From Avelusimicrobium sp963660385 (GTDB taxonomy: Bacteria > Elusimicrobiota > Elusimicrobia > Elusimicrobiales > Elusimicrobiaceae): a DNA stretch of 29,554 bases. The first letter of the stretch is position 1. The number at the start of each line of letters is the position of its first letter. Positions 6,592 through 15,800 of the stretch are shown here, piece after piece. The position numbers and the translations under genes are program-made. The notes under the pieces were generated by a model that saw only the letters and a program-made list of their open reading frames with translations, ran no database searches and had not been told where the DNA came from. The stretch spans positions 1-29,554 of the forward strand of contig CAVKWQ010000015.1 of assembly GCA_963660385.1 (NCBI GenBank). The letters are read 5' to 3'.

Positions 6592-8001
6592 ATGGCATCT
6601 GAAATTAAGTTCGGCACCGACGGTTGGAGAGGCGTGATTGCTTGGGATTTTACGTTTGAAAACGTGCGCCGTATGGCACAGGCGTTGGCGGATTATATCA
6701 ACGAAAACGCTCCGGGCGAGGAAGGCTCTAAGGCCCCTAAAATTTTTGTCGGGTACGACAGACGCTTTATGTCGGACTTGTTCGCCGCTGATATTGCCAG
6801 TATCTTCCGCGCTAACAAAATTGATGTTACTCTTTCTTCCACCCCGATTTCTACCCCGGTGGCCGCTTGTTTGAGTATGAGCAAATGCTGGATGAGCATT
6901 ATGGTTACCGCCAGCCACAACCCGGCTAATTACAACGGGATTAAAATCAAACTCGCGGGCGGTTCGGCCCCTGCGCGCGTAACCAAGGAAGTAGAGGAAC
7001 TGCTGGACCAAAATTCCGTCCTGCTCTTGTACGGACAAAAGGCCGACAAAAAGGACGTTACCGACGTCTATTTTAAATATGTAGCCAGCCACATCAACGC
7101 CAAAAAATTGAAGGCCTTTAAAGGCAAAGTGGTAATGGATTATATGTACGGTGCGGCCGCGGGCTATTTGGAAAAGTTCCTGCCCGAAAAACAGGTAATT
7201 GCCCTGCGCGCCGAGCACGACCCCACCTTTGGCGGCGGCCAGCCCGAGCCGGTGGAAAAGAATTTGACCGAACTTAAAAAAACGGTGGTTGCCAAAAAGG
7301 CCGCTTTGGGCGTAGCCTTTGACGGCGACGGCGACCGCGTGGCCTTAATTGACGAAAAGGGCACTTATTTGACCCCGTGTGTGATTGCCGCCGTACTGTG
7401 CGACTATTTTATTAAGCACAAAAAATTGGACGGCAAAATCGTGCAGACCGTTTCTATGGGCTACCTGTTAAAGCGCATCGCCCGCCAGCACGAAATGCTG
7501 TTTGAAGAAGTGGGCGTTGGCTTTAAAAATGTAGCCGAGCGTATGAATTTGGACGATGTGGCCTTTGGCGTGGAAGAATCGGGCGGGTTTGCCTGGAAGG
7601 GCAATTTGCCGGACCGCGACGGCCTGACGGTGGCCTTGGCGTTTTTGGACATTATGGCCCAAACGGGCAAAAAAGCCAGCGAACTGTGCGCCGCGGTGGC
7701 CGCCGAATACGGTGCGTCCGTTTATATGCGCCGGGATTTACCGTTAGCCAAACCCGTGGATAAGGCCGTAATGGCGGAAAAAATGCGCAAAAAACTGCCG
7801 AAAAAAATCAATGGCCAGCGCATTGCCGAAACGCTTACCTTTGACGGTTTAAAAATCATTTTTGAAAATGACGAGTGGCTGCTCTTGCGCCCGTCCGGCA
7901 CGGAGCCGCTCTTGCGCGTGTATGCCGAAACGGCCACTAAAAAAGACACGCAGGCCTTGCTTGATTTCGGGGAAAAATTAATGGCCCCGTATGTAAAATA
8001 A
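6592..8001 (+). CDS. Phosphohexomutase (phosphoglucomutase/phosphomannomutase family)
   Basis: A cytosolic enzyme of 469 residues moving phosphate between C1 and C6 of a hexose, feeding cell-surface sugar or glycogen-type pathways. All four family landmarks are present. FGTDGWRG is near the N-terminus. The phosphoserine loop TASHNPANYNG lies near residue 105. The metal site AFDGDGDRVA lies near residue 240. The sugar loop EESGGFAWKG is at about 325, and the phosphate-binding RPSGTEPLLRVYAE is near the C-terminus. GGGAGA eight bases before the ATG supports the start. Glucose versus mannose preference cannot be decided. The response regulator starts one base after its stop, so the two are probably translated together. 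Confidence 0.9.
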   Translation: MASEIKFGTDGWRGVIAWDFTFENVRRMAQALADYINENAPGEEGSKAPKIFVGYDRRFMSDLFAADIASIFRANKIDVTLSSTPISTPVAACLSMSKCWMSIMVTASHNPANYNGIKIKLAGGSAPARVTKEVEELLDQNSVLLLYGQKADKKDVTDVYFKYVASHINAKKLKAFKGKVVMDYMYGAAAGYLEKFLPEKQVIALRAEHDPTFGGGQPEPVEKNLTELKKTVVAKKAALGVAFDGDGDRVALIDEKGTYLTPCVIAAVLCDYFIKHKKLDGKIVQTVSMGYLLKRIARQHEMLFEEVGVGFKNVAERMNLDDVAFGVEESGGFAWKGNLPDRDGLTVALAFLDIMAQTGKKASELCAAVAAEYGASVYMRRDLPLAKPVDKAVMAEKMRKKLPKKINGQRIAETLTFDGLKIIFENDEWLLLRPSGTEPLLRVYAETATKKDTQALLDFGEKLMAPYVK

Positions 8002-8002
8002 T

Positions 8003-8365
8003 ATGTTAAAAATCGCATTAGTGGACGATTCTGTTATTTTGCGCTCCGCCATTAAAAATGTGCTGGAATCCTCCGGCTTTGAAGTGGCCTTTGAAGCGGG
8101 CGGGTCGGCGGAGTTGTTTTCCAAACTGGAAGGCCGCGGCGTAGGGCTTATTTTGCTGGATGTGTTCTTCCCGACGGAAAACGGCTTGGATATTTTAGCG
8201 AAACTTAAAAAAATGGCCCCGCAGGTAAAAGTGCTGATTGTTACGGGGTTACGGCAAGATTCCATTTTGGAAGAGGCCGAGCGGTTGGGCGCAAATGGCG
8301 TGCTGTATAAGCCGTTTGACACGGACGACTTACTGTCGGCCATAGACCGCGTAAGCCGTTCTTAA
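8003..8365 (+). CDS. Receiver-only response regulator (CheY-like)
   Basis: A single phosphoacceptor domain of 120 residues with no output domain. The acidic pair is Asp8-Asp9, the phosphorylated residue should be Asp53 (LILLDVFFPTENG), and the switch residues are Thr81 and Lys103 (YKPF). All active-site residues are intact, so it should accept phosphate from a histidine kinase. No kinase gene is in the window. It follows the phosphohexomutase with a one-base gap and is closed by a terminator. A link between hexose phosphate metabolism and signalling is suggested by position only. Confidence 0.92.
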   Translation: MLKIALVDDSVILRSAIKNVLESSGFEVAFEAGGSAELFSKLEGRGVGLILLDVFFPTENGLDILAKLKKMAPQVKVLIVTGLRQDSILEEAERLGANGVLYKPFDTDDLLSAIDRVSRS

Positions 8366-8395
8366 AACCGTTTGTTAAATTTTGCGCTAACAACT

Positions 8396-8429
8396 AATAA
8401 ACCCCGAGGATTTTTCCCCGGGGTTTATT
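8396..8429. terminator. Bidirectional terminator between response regulator and pilin-like gene
   Basis: AATAAACCCCG (8396-8406) pairs perfectly with CGGGGTTTATT (8419-8429), with further pairing inside and A/T tracts on both flanks. The two genes converge on it. Confidence 0.8.
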
Positions 8430-8431
8430 TG

Positions 8432-8947
8432 TTAATTAATTGGTACACCTTCTCCACCAAACATTTTGCACCATTTTTCACTTTCATAACAAGCAATTCT
8501 TTTTGAGCCAGTTTCGCAATCTTCCATTTCAAGCAAATATTTTCTATCTACATTATTAAAATTAGCAGGTATCCCATTTACCCGTGCCGCAATAGGTGTA
8601 AGCCCTGAACCACTGGCGCATCTATCCCCCCAATCAAGACTATTGTTAATATAACACCAATATTTATTACAGCAAACTTCACTATCACTATTTTTGTGGC
8701 AAGTAAAACCGTTTCCTAATTCTATTCCAAGTTCTTCGTTTGTTTTGCTGTTACAGTCTTCTCCATTTGCAAGTGCACAGAGTTGGGCTTGCTTGTGCAT
8801 ATAATTTAACATTGTTATGGCTTCGGCGGCGCGGGATTTTTCTACCGCTTTTTCGTACTGCGGAAGGGCAACGCTGGCTAAAATGCCGATAATCAGCACA
8901 ACTACCAGCAATTCTATGAGCGTAAAGCCCAAGTGGTTTGTTTGCAT
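8432..8947 (-). CDS. Type IV pilin-like protein with cysteine-rich C-terminal domain
   Basis: The 171-residue precursor starts at ATG 8947, where AGGAG lies just upstream; the longer frame to 9088 has no such signal. The prepilin leader is MQTNHLG, with cleavage between Gly7 and Phe8 and Glu at position +5 of the mature chain (FTLIELLVVVLIIGILASVA). This defines a class of pilin or type II pseudopilin handled by a PilD-type peptidase. The mature globular part has about ten cysteines, probably paired as disulfides outside the inner membrane. Its partner assembly genes are not in the window. It lies downstream of lptF-lptG on the same strand, behind a 337-base structured gap. Confidence 0.9.
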   Translation of the reverse strand: MQTNHLGFTLIELLVVVLIIGILASVALPQYEKAVEKSRAAEAITMLNYMHKQAQLCALANGEDCNSKTNEELGIELGNGFTCHKNSDSEVCCNKYWCYINNSLDWGDRCASGSGLTPIAARVNGIPANFNNVDRKYLLEMEDCETGSKRIACYESEKWCKMFGGEGVPIN

Positions 8948-8986
8948 AAGTTCTCCTCGTGCTCTGTTTTGGAAAAATAGGCAAAC

Positions 8987-9252
8987 AAAAACGGCTGCTA
9001 TATTTGAGCCAACTCTAATAACCCAAAAAATAACAGCCGTGGCCTTCTGCCATATAAAATATGGCAGAAAGCACTCAGCACGGAACAAACGGGTAATTAG
9101 GCCGTTTATTCCGTGCTTAAAACGACTGCTTTTGGATTAGAGTTGAGCCGCCGGTATCCCGGCAGCGCACCGTATTCTGCATACGGTTCCAAAAACAGAT
9201 GCAAATTTTATCCTAAACATAACTGGTCTAGGGCAGTTTTACAACTAAAACT
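8987..9252 (-). promoter_or_regulatory. Structured leader or attenuator-like region before the pilin-like gene
   Basis: No gene is seen between 8948 and 9284. Read on the minus strand the elements are a 7-base hairpin (9252-9235), a 7-base hairpin (9187-9169), and a 15-pair hairpin with one mismatch (9117-9077). A perfect 11-base hairpin with a three-base loop (9069-9045) follows. Last is ACGGCTG/CAGCCGT (9040-8991) followed by TTTT, which looks like a terminator. Its 36-base loop holds ATTAGAGTTG (9019-9010), complementary to CAACTCTAAT at 9145-9136. A TATAAT at 9258-9253 could start the leader, but its -35 is weak. Confidence 0.5.
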
Positions 9253-9284
9253 ATTATAAAAACTTTTGCGCGCCTTGGCTAGTG

Positions 9285-10367
9285 TTATAATTTCATCCAC
9301 TTAAATTCAAAAAACACCACCGCGCCAAAAACAATAACAGGCCCCCAGCCCGCAATAAAGGGGTTAATATAGCCGTTTTCGCCAATGGACGTAAACATAG
9401 ACATCAGCCACCAAAACGTAAACGCAATCACCATAGAAGCAATAATGTTTACGATTTTGCTTTTGCGGCGCACGCTGATAGCAAAGGGCATCCCCAGTAA
9501 GCACATAATTACCGTTACAAACGGCGTGGCCAAGCGGGATTGGCGCATTGTTTCCGTGGCGTAGTGCGCAAGACCGCTTTGTTTATAAAAATTAATGCGT
9601 TTGGTTAAATCCCGTATGCTTAACAGTTTATCTTCCACTTTATTGACGGACATTTCGTCCGGGCGGAGGCTGACGGGGGAATTTTCCTGCTCAAAGTGTT
9701 GTTCGGTGGTGTCCATTTCGTCCACAAAGGTACGCTTAATGCCGTTGGAAAACAGCCAGTTTTTAGTGTCCTTATCCCACACCATTTGGTCGGCTACAAT
9801 TTGGTCCGCAATGTCCCAGGCGTCGTTGTAAGAATCCAAGGAAACTTTTGTCATAGTGCCCTTTTTTAAATCCACCTCTTTGGCAAAGAGCATTTGCGTA
9901 GGGGAAACCTTTATCACAACGTCATATTCCGTGTCCGGGTTGAAATTGTCCGAGGGGCTGATGCGCGTGTAGTAAATTTTGTCGGCTTTTAGGTTGAGGG
10001 GCGGCACGACGAATTCTTGCATAAACATAGTGCCTGCCACCACAAGTAAAATGCACATAATAACGGGTTTAAACAGTTGGCGTGGGGCAAAGCCGCCCGC
10101 CACACAGGCCGTCCACTCGCCGTTGGAAACCATTTCGGAAATGACGGAAATTGCGCCCAGCAAACAGGCCACGGGCATAATGGTTGTCAGCCAGTTGGGG
10201 AAGGTGGCTAACGAGTAGGAAAGCAAATCCAAAATAGTGGTGGTGCCGTTGCTCAAATTCTTCATTTTTTCAAACGTATCGCCCAGTACCACCAGCGTGG
10301 TAAACACGCCCAGCGCAAAGAAGAACGGCCCCCAAAACTTTTTGGCAATATAGTTGTAAATACGCAT
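9285..10367 (-). CDS. lptG: LPS export permease LptG (LptF/LptG family)
   Basis: An inner-membrane subunit (360 residues) of the LptB2FG transporter, which extracts lipopolysaccharide and passes it to LptA/C for transport to the outer membrane. The family pattern is clear: three N-terminal helices, a large periplasmic beta domain (about residues 115-255) and three C-terminal helices. The start is ATG 10367, whose A overlaps the lptF stop (TAATG), so the pair is translationally coupled. The assignment of G versus F rests on gene order and similarity style and could be reversed. No terminator directly follows. Confidence 0.85.
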   Translation of the reverse strand: MRIYNYIAKKFWGPFFFALGVFTTLVVLGDTFEKMKNLSNGTTTILDLLSYSLATFPNWLTTIMPVACLLGAISVISEMVSNGEWTACVAGGFAPRQLFKPVIMCILLVVAGTMFMQEFVVPPLNLKADKIYYTRISPSDNFNPDTEYDVVIKVSPTQMLFAKEVDLKKGTMTKVSLDSYNDAWDIADQIVADQMVWDKDTKNWLFSNGIKRTFVDEMDTTEQHFEQENSPVSLRPDEMSVNKVEDKLLSIRDLTKRINFYKQSGLAHYATETMRQSRLATPFVTVIMCLLGMPFAISVRRKSKIVNIIASMVIAFTFWWLMSMFTSIGENGYINPFIAGWGPVIVFGAVVFFEFKWMKL

Positions 10368-11461
10368 TAAATATTTAACCTCTTCTTCCACAGGTAATAG
10401 GCCGCACCTATGCCTACAAAAATAGGCAGCCACGGGCCGGGATAGGCCAAAAAGCCGTATTTTTTACCGAGGGAAAGGCCTAACGTCATTAACAGGTAAA
10501 AGGAAAAAATGATAATTACGCTAAACAGCATCCCCCAGCCTTTATTGGTGCGTTTGCCCAAAGAAAAGCCAATCGGGCAACTGACAAATAACAAAATAAT
10601 GGGCGATAAGGCCAGTACGTTGCGCATACTGATTTCGGTTTTGTATTCGTTGACGGTTTCCTCGTCCAGCGGCATAGCGCGCAGGCGGCGCAAGAGTTTG
10701 GTGCTGCTCATTTCCCCTACGCGCAACCGGCGGGTTTGCGCCTTTAACAGGGAAATGCTCATTGTGTAATCGTCAAAATTGGCGGCGATAATGGACGATT
10801 GGTCCTTTTCGTCCAAGCGTTGCATTTGCCCGTCTTTTAGTTGCAGGCCGATAGCGGTATCGGTCAAAATCACTTTGCCCGTGGCGGCATTTACCTTGGT
10901 GGAAAGTGCGCCGCTGTCCGCCTTTTTAATCAAGTGAATCATATGCGCCACGTCGGTTTTGTTATCCAAATCCTCTAAATACAAATCCCACTCGCCCAGG
11001 TTCAAAAAGGTTTTAGGCTCCAAGTTTACCTTGGTAATTTTACTGCGGGCTTCGTTGCGGCGGTTTAAAAATTGTTTGTAACTGCGCGGGGTCAGCCAGT
11101 TGCCCATAATTACCAAAATGACAGATAAAATAATGGCGCAGAACAGAAGCGGGCGGACAATTTCTTTAAACGAAAACCCCGCCGCGCGCAGGGCAATCAG
11201 TTCGCCGTGTTCGCTCTTATTGGTCAGCGTGAGCAAAATAGCAATTTGAAAGGCCATCGGCGCGCTTAAACAAAACACATCAGGCATAATGTTTAAAAGA
11301 GAAGACACTATCCACATAAAACTGGTGCCGTACGTCATAGCCATATCCAGCACGCGGATAAAGTGGTTCATAAAGATAACAAACGTCAAAATGCCCAGCA
11401 CGCCGACAAAAAAGGTCAGCAGGCTTTTGGCGATGTATTTGGTAAAAATGCTGATGTGCAT
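10367..11461 (-). CDS. lptF: LPS export permease LptF (LptF/LptG family)
   Basis: The second permease half of the LPS exporter, 364 residues, with the same layout of N-terminal helices, periplasmic beta domain and C-terminal helices. The segment NKSEHGELIALRAAGFSFKE matches the conserved cytoplasmic coupling helix after the third helix, where LptB contacts the membrane subunits. ATG 11461 has no convincing Shine-Dalgarno. It is divergent from the secreted protease gene, with a hairpin in the shared 119-base gap. Presence of both genes implies an outer membrane with lipopolysaccharide or lipooligosaccharide. Confidence 0.87.
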   Translation of the reverse strand: MHISIFTKYIAKSLLTFFVGVLGILTFVIFMNHFIRVLDMAMTYGTSFMWIVSSLLNIMPDVFCLSAPMAFQIAILLTLTNKSEHGELIALRAAGFSFKEIVRPLLFCAIILSVILVIMGNWLTPRSYKQFLNRRNEARSKITKVNLEPKTFLNLGEWDLYLEDLDNKTDVAHMIHLIKKADSGALSTKVNAATGKVILTDTAIGLQLKDGQMQRLDEKDQSSIIAANFDDYTMSISLLKAQTRRLRVGEMSSTKLLRRLRAMPLDEETVNEYKTEISMRNVLALSPIILLFVSCPIGFSLGKRTNKGWGMLFSVIIIFSFYLLMTLGLSLGKKYGFLAYPGPWLPIFVGIGAAYYLWKKRLNI

Positions 11462-11509
11462 ATATCTTATTCTAACAAAATATAACGAAAGCCGGGGGGA
11501 GAAATTGGT

Positions 11510-11541
11510 CCAAAGTGCCCAGGCGCTATTGGGACCTTTGG
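11510..11541. promoter_or_regulatory. Inverted repeat in the lptF/protease divergent region
   Basis: CCAAAG..CCCA (11510-11521) can pair with TGGG..CTTTGG (11530-11541) across a two-base mismatch. It sits between divergent starts and could be an operator or a leader hairpin of lptF. A TATAAT at 11569-11574 lies just before the protease ATG. Confidence 0.35.
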
Positions 11542-11580
11542 CCCTGGCAGAAAGGATAAGCGGAAATATATAATAAAAGT

Positions 11581-12753
11581 ATGAGAGTTTTTACATTATT
11601 TATTTGTTTATTATTTATTGCGCCCAGTGTGTTTGCGCAGAAGTTCTCGTTACTAAAACGGGTCTTTTCTGCGCGCAAGGCCGTGGAAGCGCCTGTTAAA
11701 GCGCCGAAAGTGGCTTTGCCCAAAACGGCAGCCGTAGAGGTGGCCGTTCGCCCGGTAAAATTGCCCAATGTGGTGCCGCCGCACGTTTGGCGTGCCCCGG
11801 TGGTGTCTGCCCTTACGCCGGAGATTAGGGCCTTGGTGCCGCATCACTCTTCGGCCCGGACAGCACTTATCAGCGAGGGGGCAAAAGTTCACCCGGCAGA
11901 AGCGCATATTGGGGCCTCGTTGTTGGAAGCCCATAACATTTTTACAGGTTCTTTAATCGGTAGCGGCTTTGTGGTCCGCTCGGGCAGCGGGCGGCTGTAT
12001 GCGGTGCTGTCCTACCACGTGGTGGGTGGCGAAGGCAATATGGTCCATTTGCGCGTATTTAACGAAAAAGGCGAATACCGGGATTACGACCGCTTGTTTG
12101 TGTCCGCCGCCGGGGCGTATGGCATTAACTCGCCTGATTCTTCTATTGTGGAACTTCCGCTGGACGCGGCCGATTTTGTTAAACCGCTCCACCTGGCCAA
12201 ACAAGCCCCTAAACCGGGGGATAAACTGGCCGCTTGGGGTAGCCCCTATGCGGTGCAAGGGTTGGCGCGCCTGGACAGTTTGAGGCTTGTGAACGGTGAA
12301 GGCATTAAACTGACGATGCAGAGCGAGCACACGCCCTTTAAATTGGACGGCTTTTGCGGCAGCCCGGTACTTAATGAAGCGGGCGAAGTGGTGGGCATTA
12401 TTGACGGATTTAACCACGATGCGTACCACTATTTTGCCGCCAATGCGCGCTTTACGCTGCCGTGGCTGATTGGCAATTACGAGCAGAAGATGATTCCAAT
12501 GTTGGAATACAAACTAAACGGGCATACGGCCTTTTGGGTATCGTCCGGCGAGAGTGTGGGCGAAGTGCGCTTGTTAAATACCCGCGGCAAGGTAAAGGAA
12601 AAGGTCTATCTGCCCGCTTATCCGCTCCCCTTTGACCCGGCCAAACTGGAAGCCTTATTCACGCAGGCCCAAACCGGGGATGCGTTGGAACTGGATATTT
12701 TAAAGCACCGGGAAGTGGCCCGCACCGTTACGGTGGATATAGAGCACCCGTAG
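11581..12753 (+). CDS. Secreted chymotrypsin-fold peptidase with Cys at the nucleophile position
   Basis: A 390-residue exported protein with a signal peptide (hydrophobic residues 4-18, cleavage near FAQ). A basic, proline-rich linker follows to about residue 85. The trypsin-like domain spans about 120-300: GSGFVV, His146 in LSYHVVG, Asp186 in DSSIVELPL, and GFCGSPVLNEAGEVVGI around Cys259. This last motif aligns with the HtrA-type GNSGGP...GEVIGI, so Cys259 sits where Ser is usual, as in viral 3C-like cysteine proteases. The final 90 residues are of unknown fold. TATAAT ends six bases before the ATG and no Shine-Dalgarno is close, so a leaderless mRNA is possible. Substrate unknown. Confidence 0.8.
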   Translation: MRVFTLFICLLFIAPSVFAQKFSLLKRVFSARKAVEAPVKAPKVALPKTAAVEVAVRPVKLPNVVPPHVWRAPVVSALTPEIRALVPHHSSARTALISEGAKVHPAEAHIGASLLEAHNIFTGSLIGSGFVVRSGSGRLYAVLSYHVVGGEGNMVHLRVFNEKGEYRDYDRLFVSAAGAYGINSPDSSIVELPLDAADFVKPLHLAKQAPKPGDKLAAWGSPYAVQGLARLDSLRLVNGEGIKLTMQSEHTPFKLDGFCGSPVLNEAGEVVGIIDGFNHDAYHYFAANARFTLPWLIGNYEQKMIPMLEYKLNGHTAFWVSSGESVGEVRLLNTRGKVKEKVYLPAYPLPFDPAKLEALFTQAQTGDALELDILKHREVARTVTVDIEHP

Positions 12754-12772
12754 GTGTTTTTCCCCTTAACTT

Positions 12773-12800
12773 AAAAGGAAGCCGACGAGGCTTCCTTTTT
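12773..12800 (+). terminator. Intrinsic terminator after the secreted protease
   Basis: AAAAGGAAGCC (12773-12783) pairs perfectly with GGCTTCCTTTT, with a five-base loop and a T-run. It separates the protease from the SprA-like gene 39 bases later. Confidence 0.9.
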
Positions 12801-12839
12801 CGTCCCCCGCCGTCAAAACAAATATTATAAAATGAAACA

Positions 12840-15800
12840 ATGAGGCTTTATCCCCTAATTAAACTGCTGCGCCAAGCCTTGGCTGTACTGCTTATCCTGC
12901 AATTTACGTTCGCTCTCCCGGCGGGCGCGCAGTCGCTTCCGTACCGGTTGGTGGATACGGACCAGTACGATATTTTTAGGGAAGACCAGCAAGCCAAAGA
13001 GGAAGAAAAACTGGCCTTGGAGGACCCGCCAGACGACGCAAACCTGTTAAAATACTCCAACGAGTTCTGGCGTCAGGCGGTTACGTCCGTAGAGGGGGCT
13101 TATAAACTGGATAAAGAGCCCGAGCCCATCCCCGATTTAACGCTTTTAAACCCCACCTTGTCCTTGCCCTTGTACGGCACGAGTATCGCGCTTACGGGCC
13201 GCTATGTGCTGGGCTTTAAAATGGCGGCTAAAAAATATAAGAAAGACGACAACAATAGCGTGGACGAACGCAGCGACAGCAGTTTTGAAATGGACCAGCA
13301 GTTGCAGTTAAAAATGCAGGGTAAAATTTTGGAACGCGTGTTTGTGGATATTGACTACGACGACCAGCGCGAAGAGGAAAAGAGTATCTCCGTAGCCTAC
13401 CGCGGCAAACCGGGGGAACTGGTGCAACTGGCCGAGTTTGGCGATATCAATTTGTCCCTGCCTCAGACGGAATTTATCGCCTACGAAAAGCAACTCTTCG
13501 GTGCCAAAATGCACTTACAGCACCAAAATGCCAACCTTTATTTAATCGGTTCGCAAACCAAGGGTTCCAGCAAGCAAAAGCAATTCGTAGGCAGCAGCGT
13601 GGCGGAAATCGTTTCCTTGGCGGATAAAGACTACATCCGCCGGACGTATTACGATTTGACCTTCGGCGGAAACGTGCCCGACGGCGCGCGGGATACCACC
13701 TTGGACGATGCCTATTCCCAATGGCGGGCGTATATCGGTTCCATTTCCCCAGGTTCGGAAGAAATTTATTTGGATAACAACGATACCTCGTCCGATTATG
13801 TGCCCGTAACCTTAAACGCCGAGGACTTTTTGGGCGGTTCCACCTATACCGCCAAGTGGGAACTTTTAACCCGCGGTACGGACTATACCGTGGACTACGC
13901 AAGCGGTATTATCACTTTTAAACGCACCATTAAGGCTGAAAGTGTGCTGGCGGTGGACTACCGCGGCACCACGGGCAACCAATTAAGCGGCTTTAACGGC
14001 TCCAATACCATTAAATTAATCAAAACCGAAAACGACCAAGCCACCCTTTCGGGCACCGACCAAACCGCTACCAAAATGGAGTTAAAGACCTATTACAATA
14101 TTGGCGCGCAGAAGATTACGTCCGATAACGGAAAGGGTAACTTTATTTTGCAGTTGCAGGACGCGAACGGCCAAGCGGTTACGGACCCCAAATATTTGTA
14201 TCCTACCAGTATTATTATGGATTTTGATACGGGTATCTTCTATTTGCAAAACCGCTTGAACGACCCGGGGCTCTACGGCACTACGCCGACGTCTTCCAAA
14301 AATATGACGTTTAAAATTCAGTACGAGTCCACGGTTAAAACCTATTTTATTGAGGCGGACATCGTTGTCCAGTCCGAAACCGTTAAACTAAACGGCCGCA
14401 CCTTAACGCGCAATAACGATTATTACATTGACTATACCTCCGGCTTTATCACCTTTTACAAGGGCGATGAAATTACCGAAAATTCCACCATTGATATCAC
14501 CTACGATACGACCAACGGCTCCAACTCCAATAACTCCGTAATGGGGGGAAGATTGGACTATAAACTGTTTGACAAAATCGTAATGGGGGCCACCGTGCTG
14601 AAAGAAGGCGGCGACAAGCCCTCTACCGTCCCGCAAGTGGGCGACTATGCCAAGGACCTTTTGGTCTATGGGGCGGATATCAACGGGAAGGATATTAAAC
14701 TGGCGGAACCCTTGTCTGTGGATTTCAGCGCGGAAGTAGCCAAGAGCAGTAAAAAGCAAAACCTGTTCGGTTACGCGATGATTGACAGTATGAACGAAAC
14801 CAACGAACAGGTGGCGGGCTCACGCGTGTTTAGGGACTGGATTATCGCCTCCAACCCCAGCGGCAAAACCTCGTTCTGGGATTCTATCCATTGGGACACG
14901 CAGGATTTGCCGTCCTTGGAAATCAATCCGCACTCTATTGCCGATTACAACGACAAACAGCAAGTGCTGGTGATTGATTACGACTTTACCAAGGGCGTAA
15001 ATTTTGACGGCCGGGATGAGGTTTCTATCGTCTATCCGCTTAGCACCAGCGGTTTGGATTTATCCAGCAAAACCTCGTTTGAACTGACAATGCTGGGCGA
15101 GACGGGTGGGCCGCAGGTGAACTTTGCCTTTGGTAATATTTCGGAATATTCGGATAATTCTACGGGTATGGATACGCAATGCGGCGTAGGCGTACCGAAG
15201 ACGGAAGATATTTATTGCCGCAACAGTTTGGCGCCGAACGAGGATATCGGCTGGCTGTTCACGGACCCGGACGGTACGGAACACCGCTATAACCCGTTTG
15301 TAAATAACGTCTATAACCCCGAATCCCAGCCCAACGGCCGCATTGATACGCAGGATTTAAACGGCAACGGCAAGTACGATACGGAAAGTATCCCCTCTCA
15401 GGGTAATTTCGGTTTTGCGGGGGCTTCTATCCCCGGGCTGGTGGGCAATGTGGCCGATAATACCACTTGGCAGACCTTTACCGCCCCCTTAACCATTAAC
15501 GATAAAAGCGAGTGGACGGCGGTGCGCCATTTGCGCATTACGCTTAAAAAGGGTGCTAAATTAAAGGGGCAAATTAAAATTGCTAATGTGGCCTTATCCG
15601 GTACGGCTTGGAACCCGCAGGAAGGGATTTCCCCGTCCGTGTTTTCCGCCGCGGGCATTAATAACGTGGATAACGCCAATTATGAGCCTATCTTTGCGGA
15701 CCGCACGGGCGACGGCAGAGAGGTGTTTAACTATTTGTACGGCTCCTTGGATAATTACAAAAAGTCCACCGGTTCCGCCAACGCGCTGGACCAATCCTTA

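Noticed and set aside
6577..7218. 213-codon minus-strand frame opposite the phosphohexomutase
   Set aside because: Overlaps fully a canonical enzyme with all motifs; no start signal of its own.
8948..9088. N-terminal extension of the pilin-like frame
   Set aside because: Prepilin leaders are short, and a strong Shine-Dalgarno precedes ATG 8947; the extension also runs through the structured leader.
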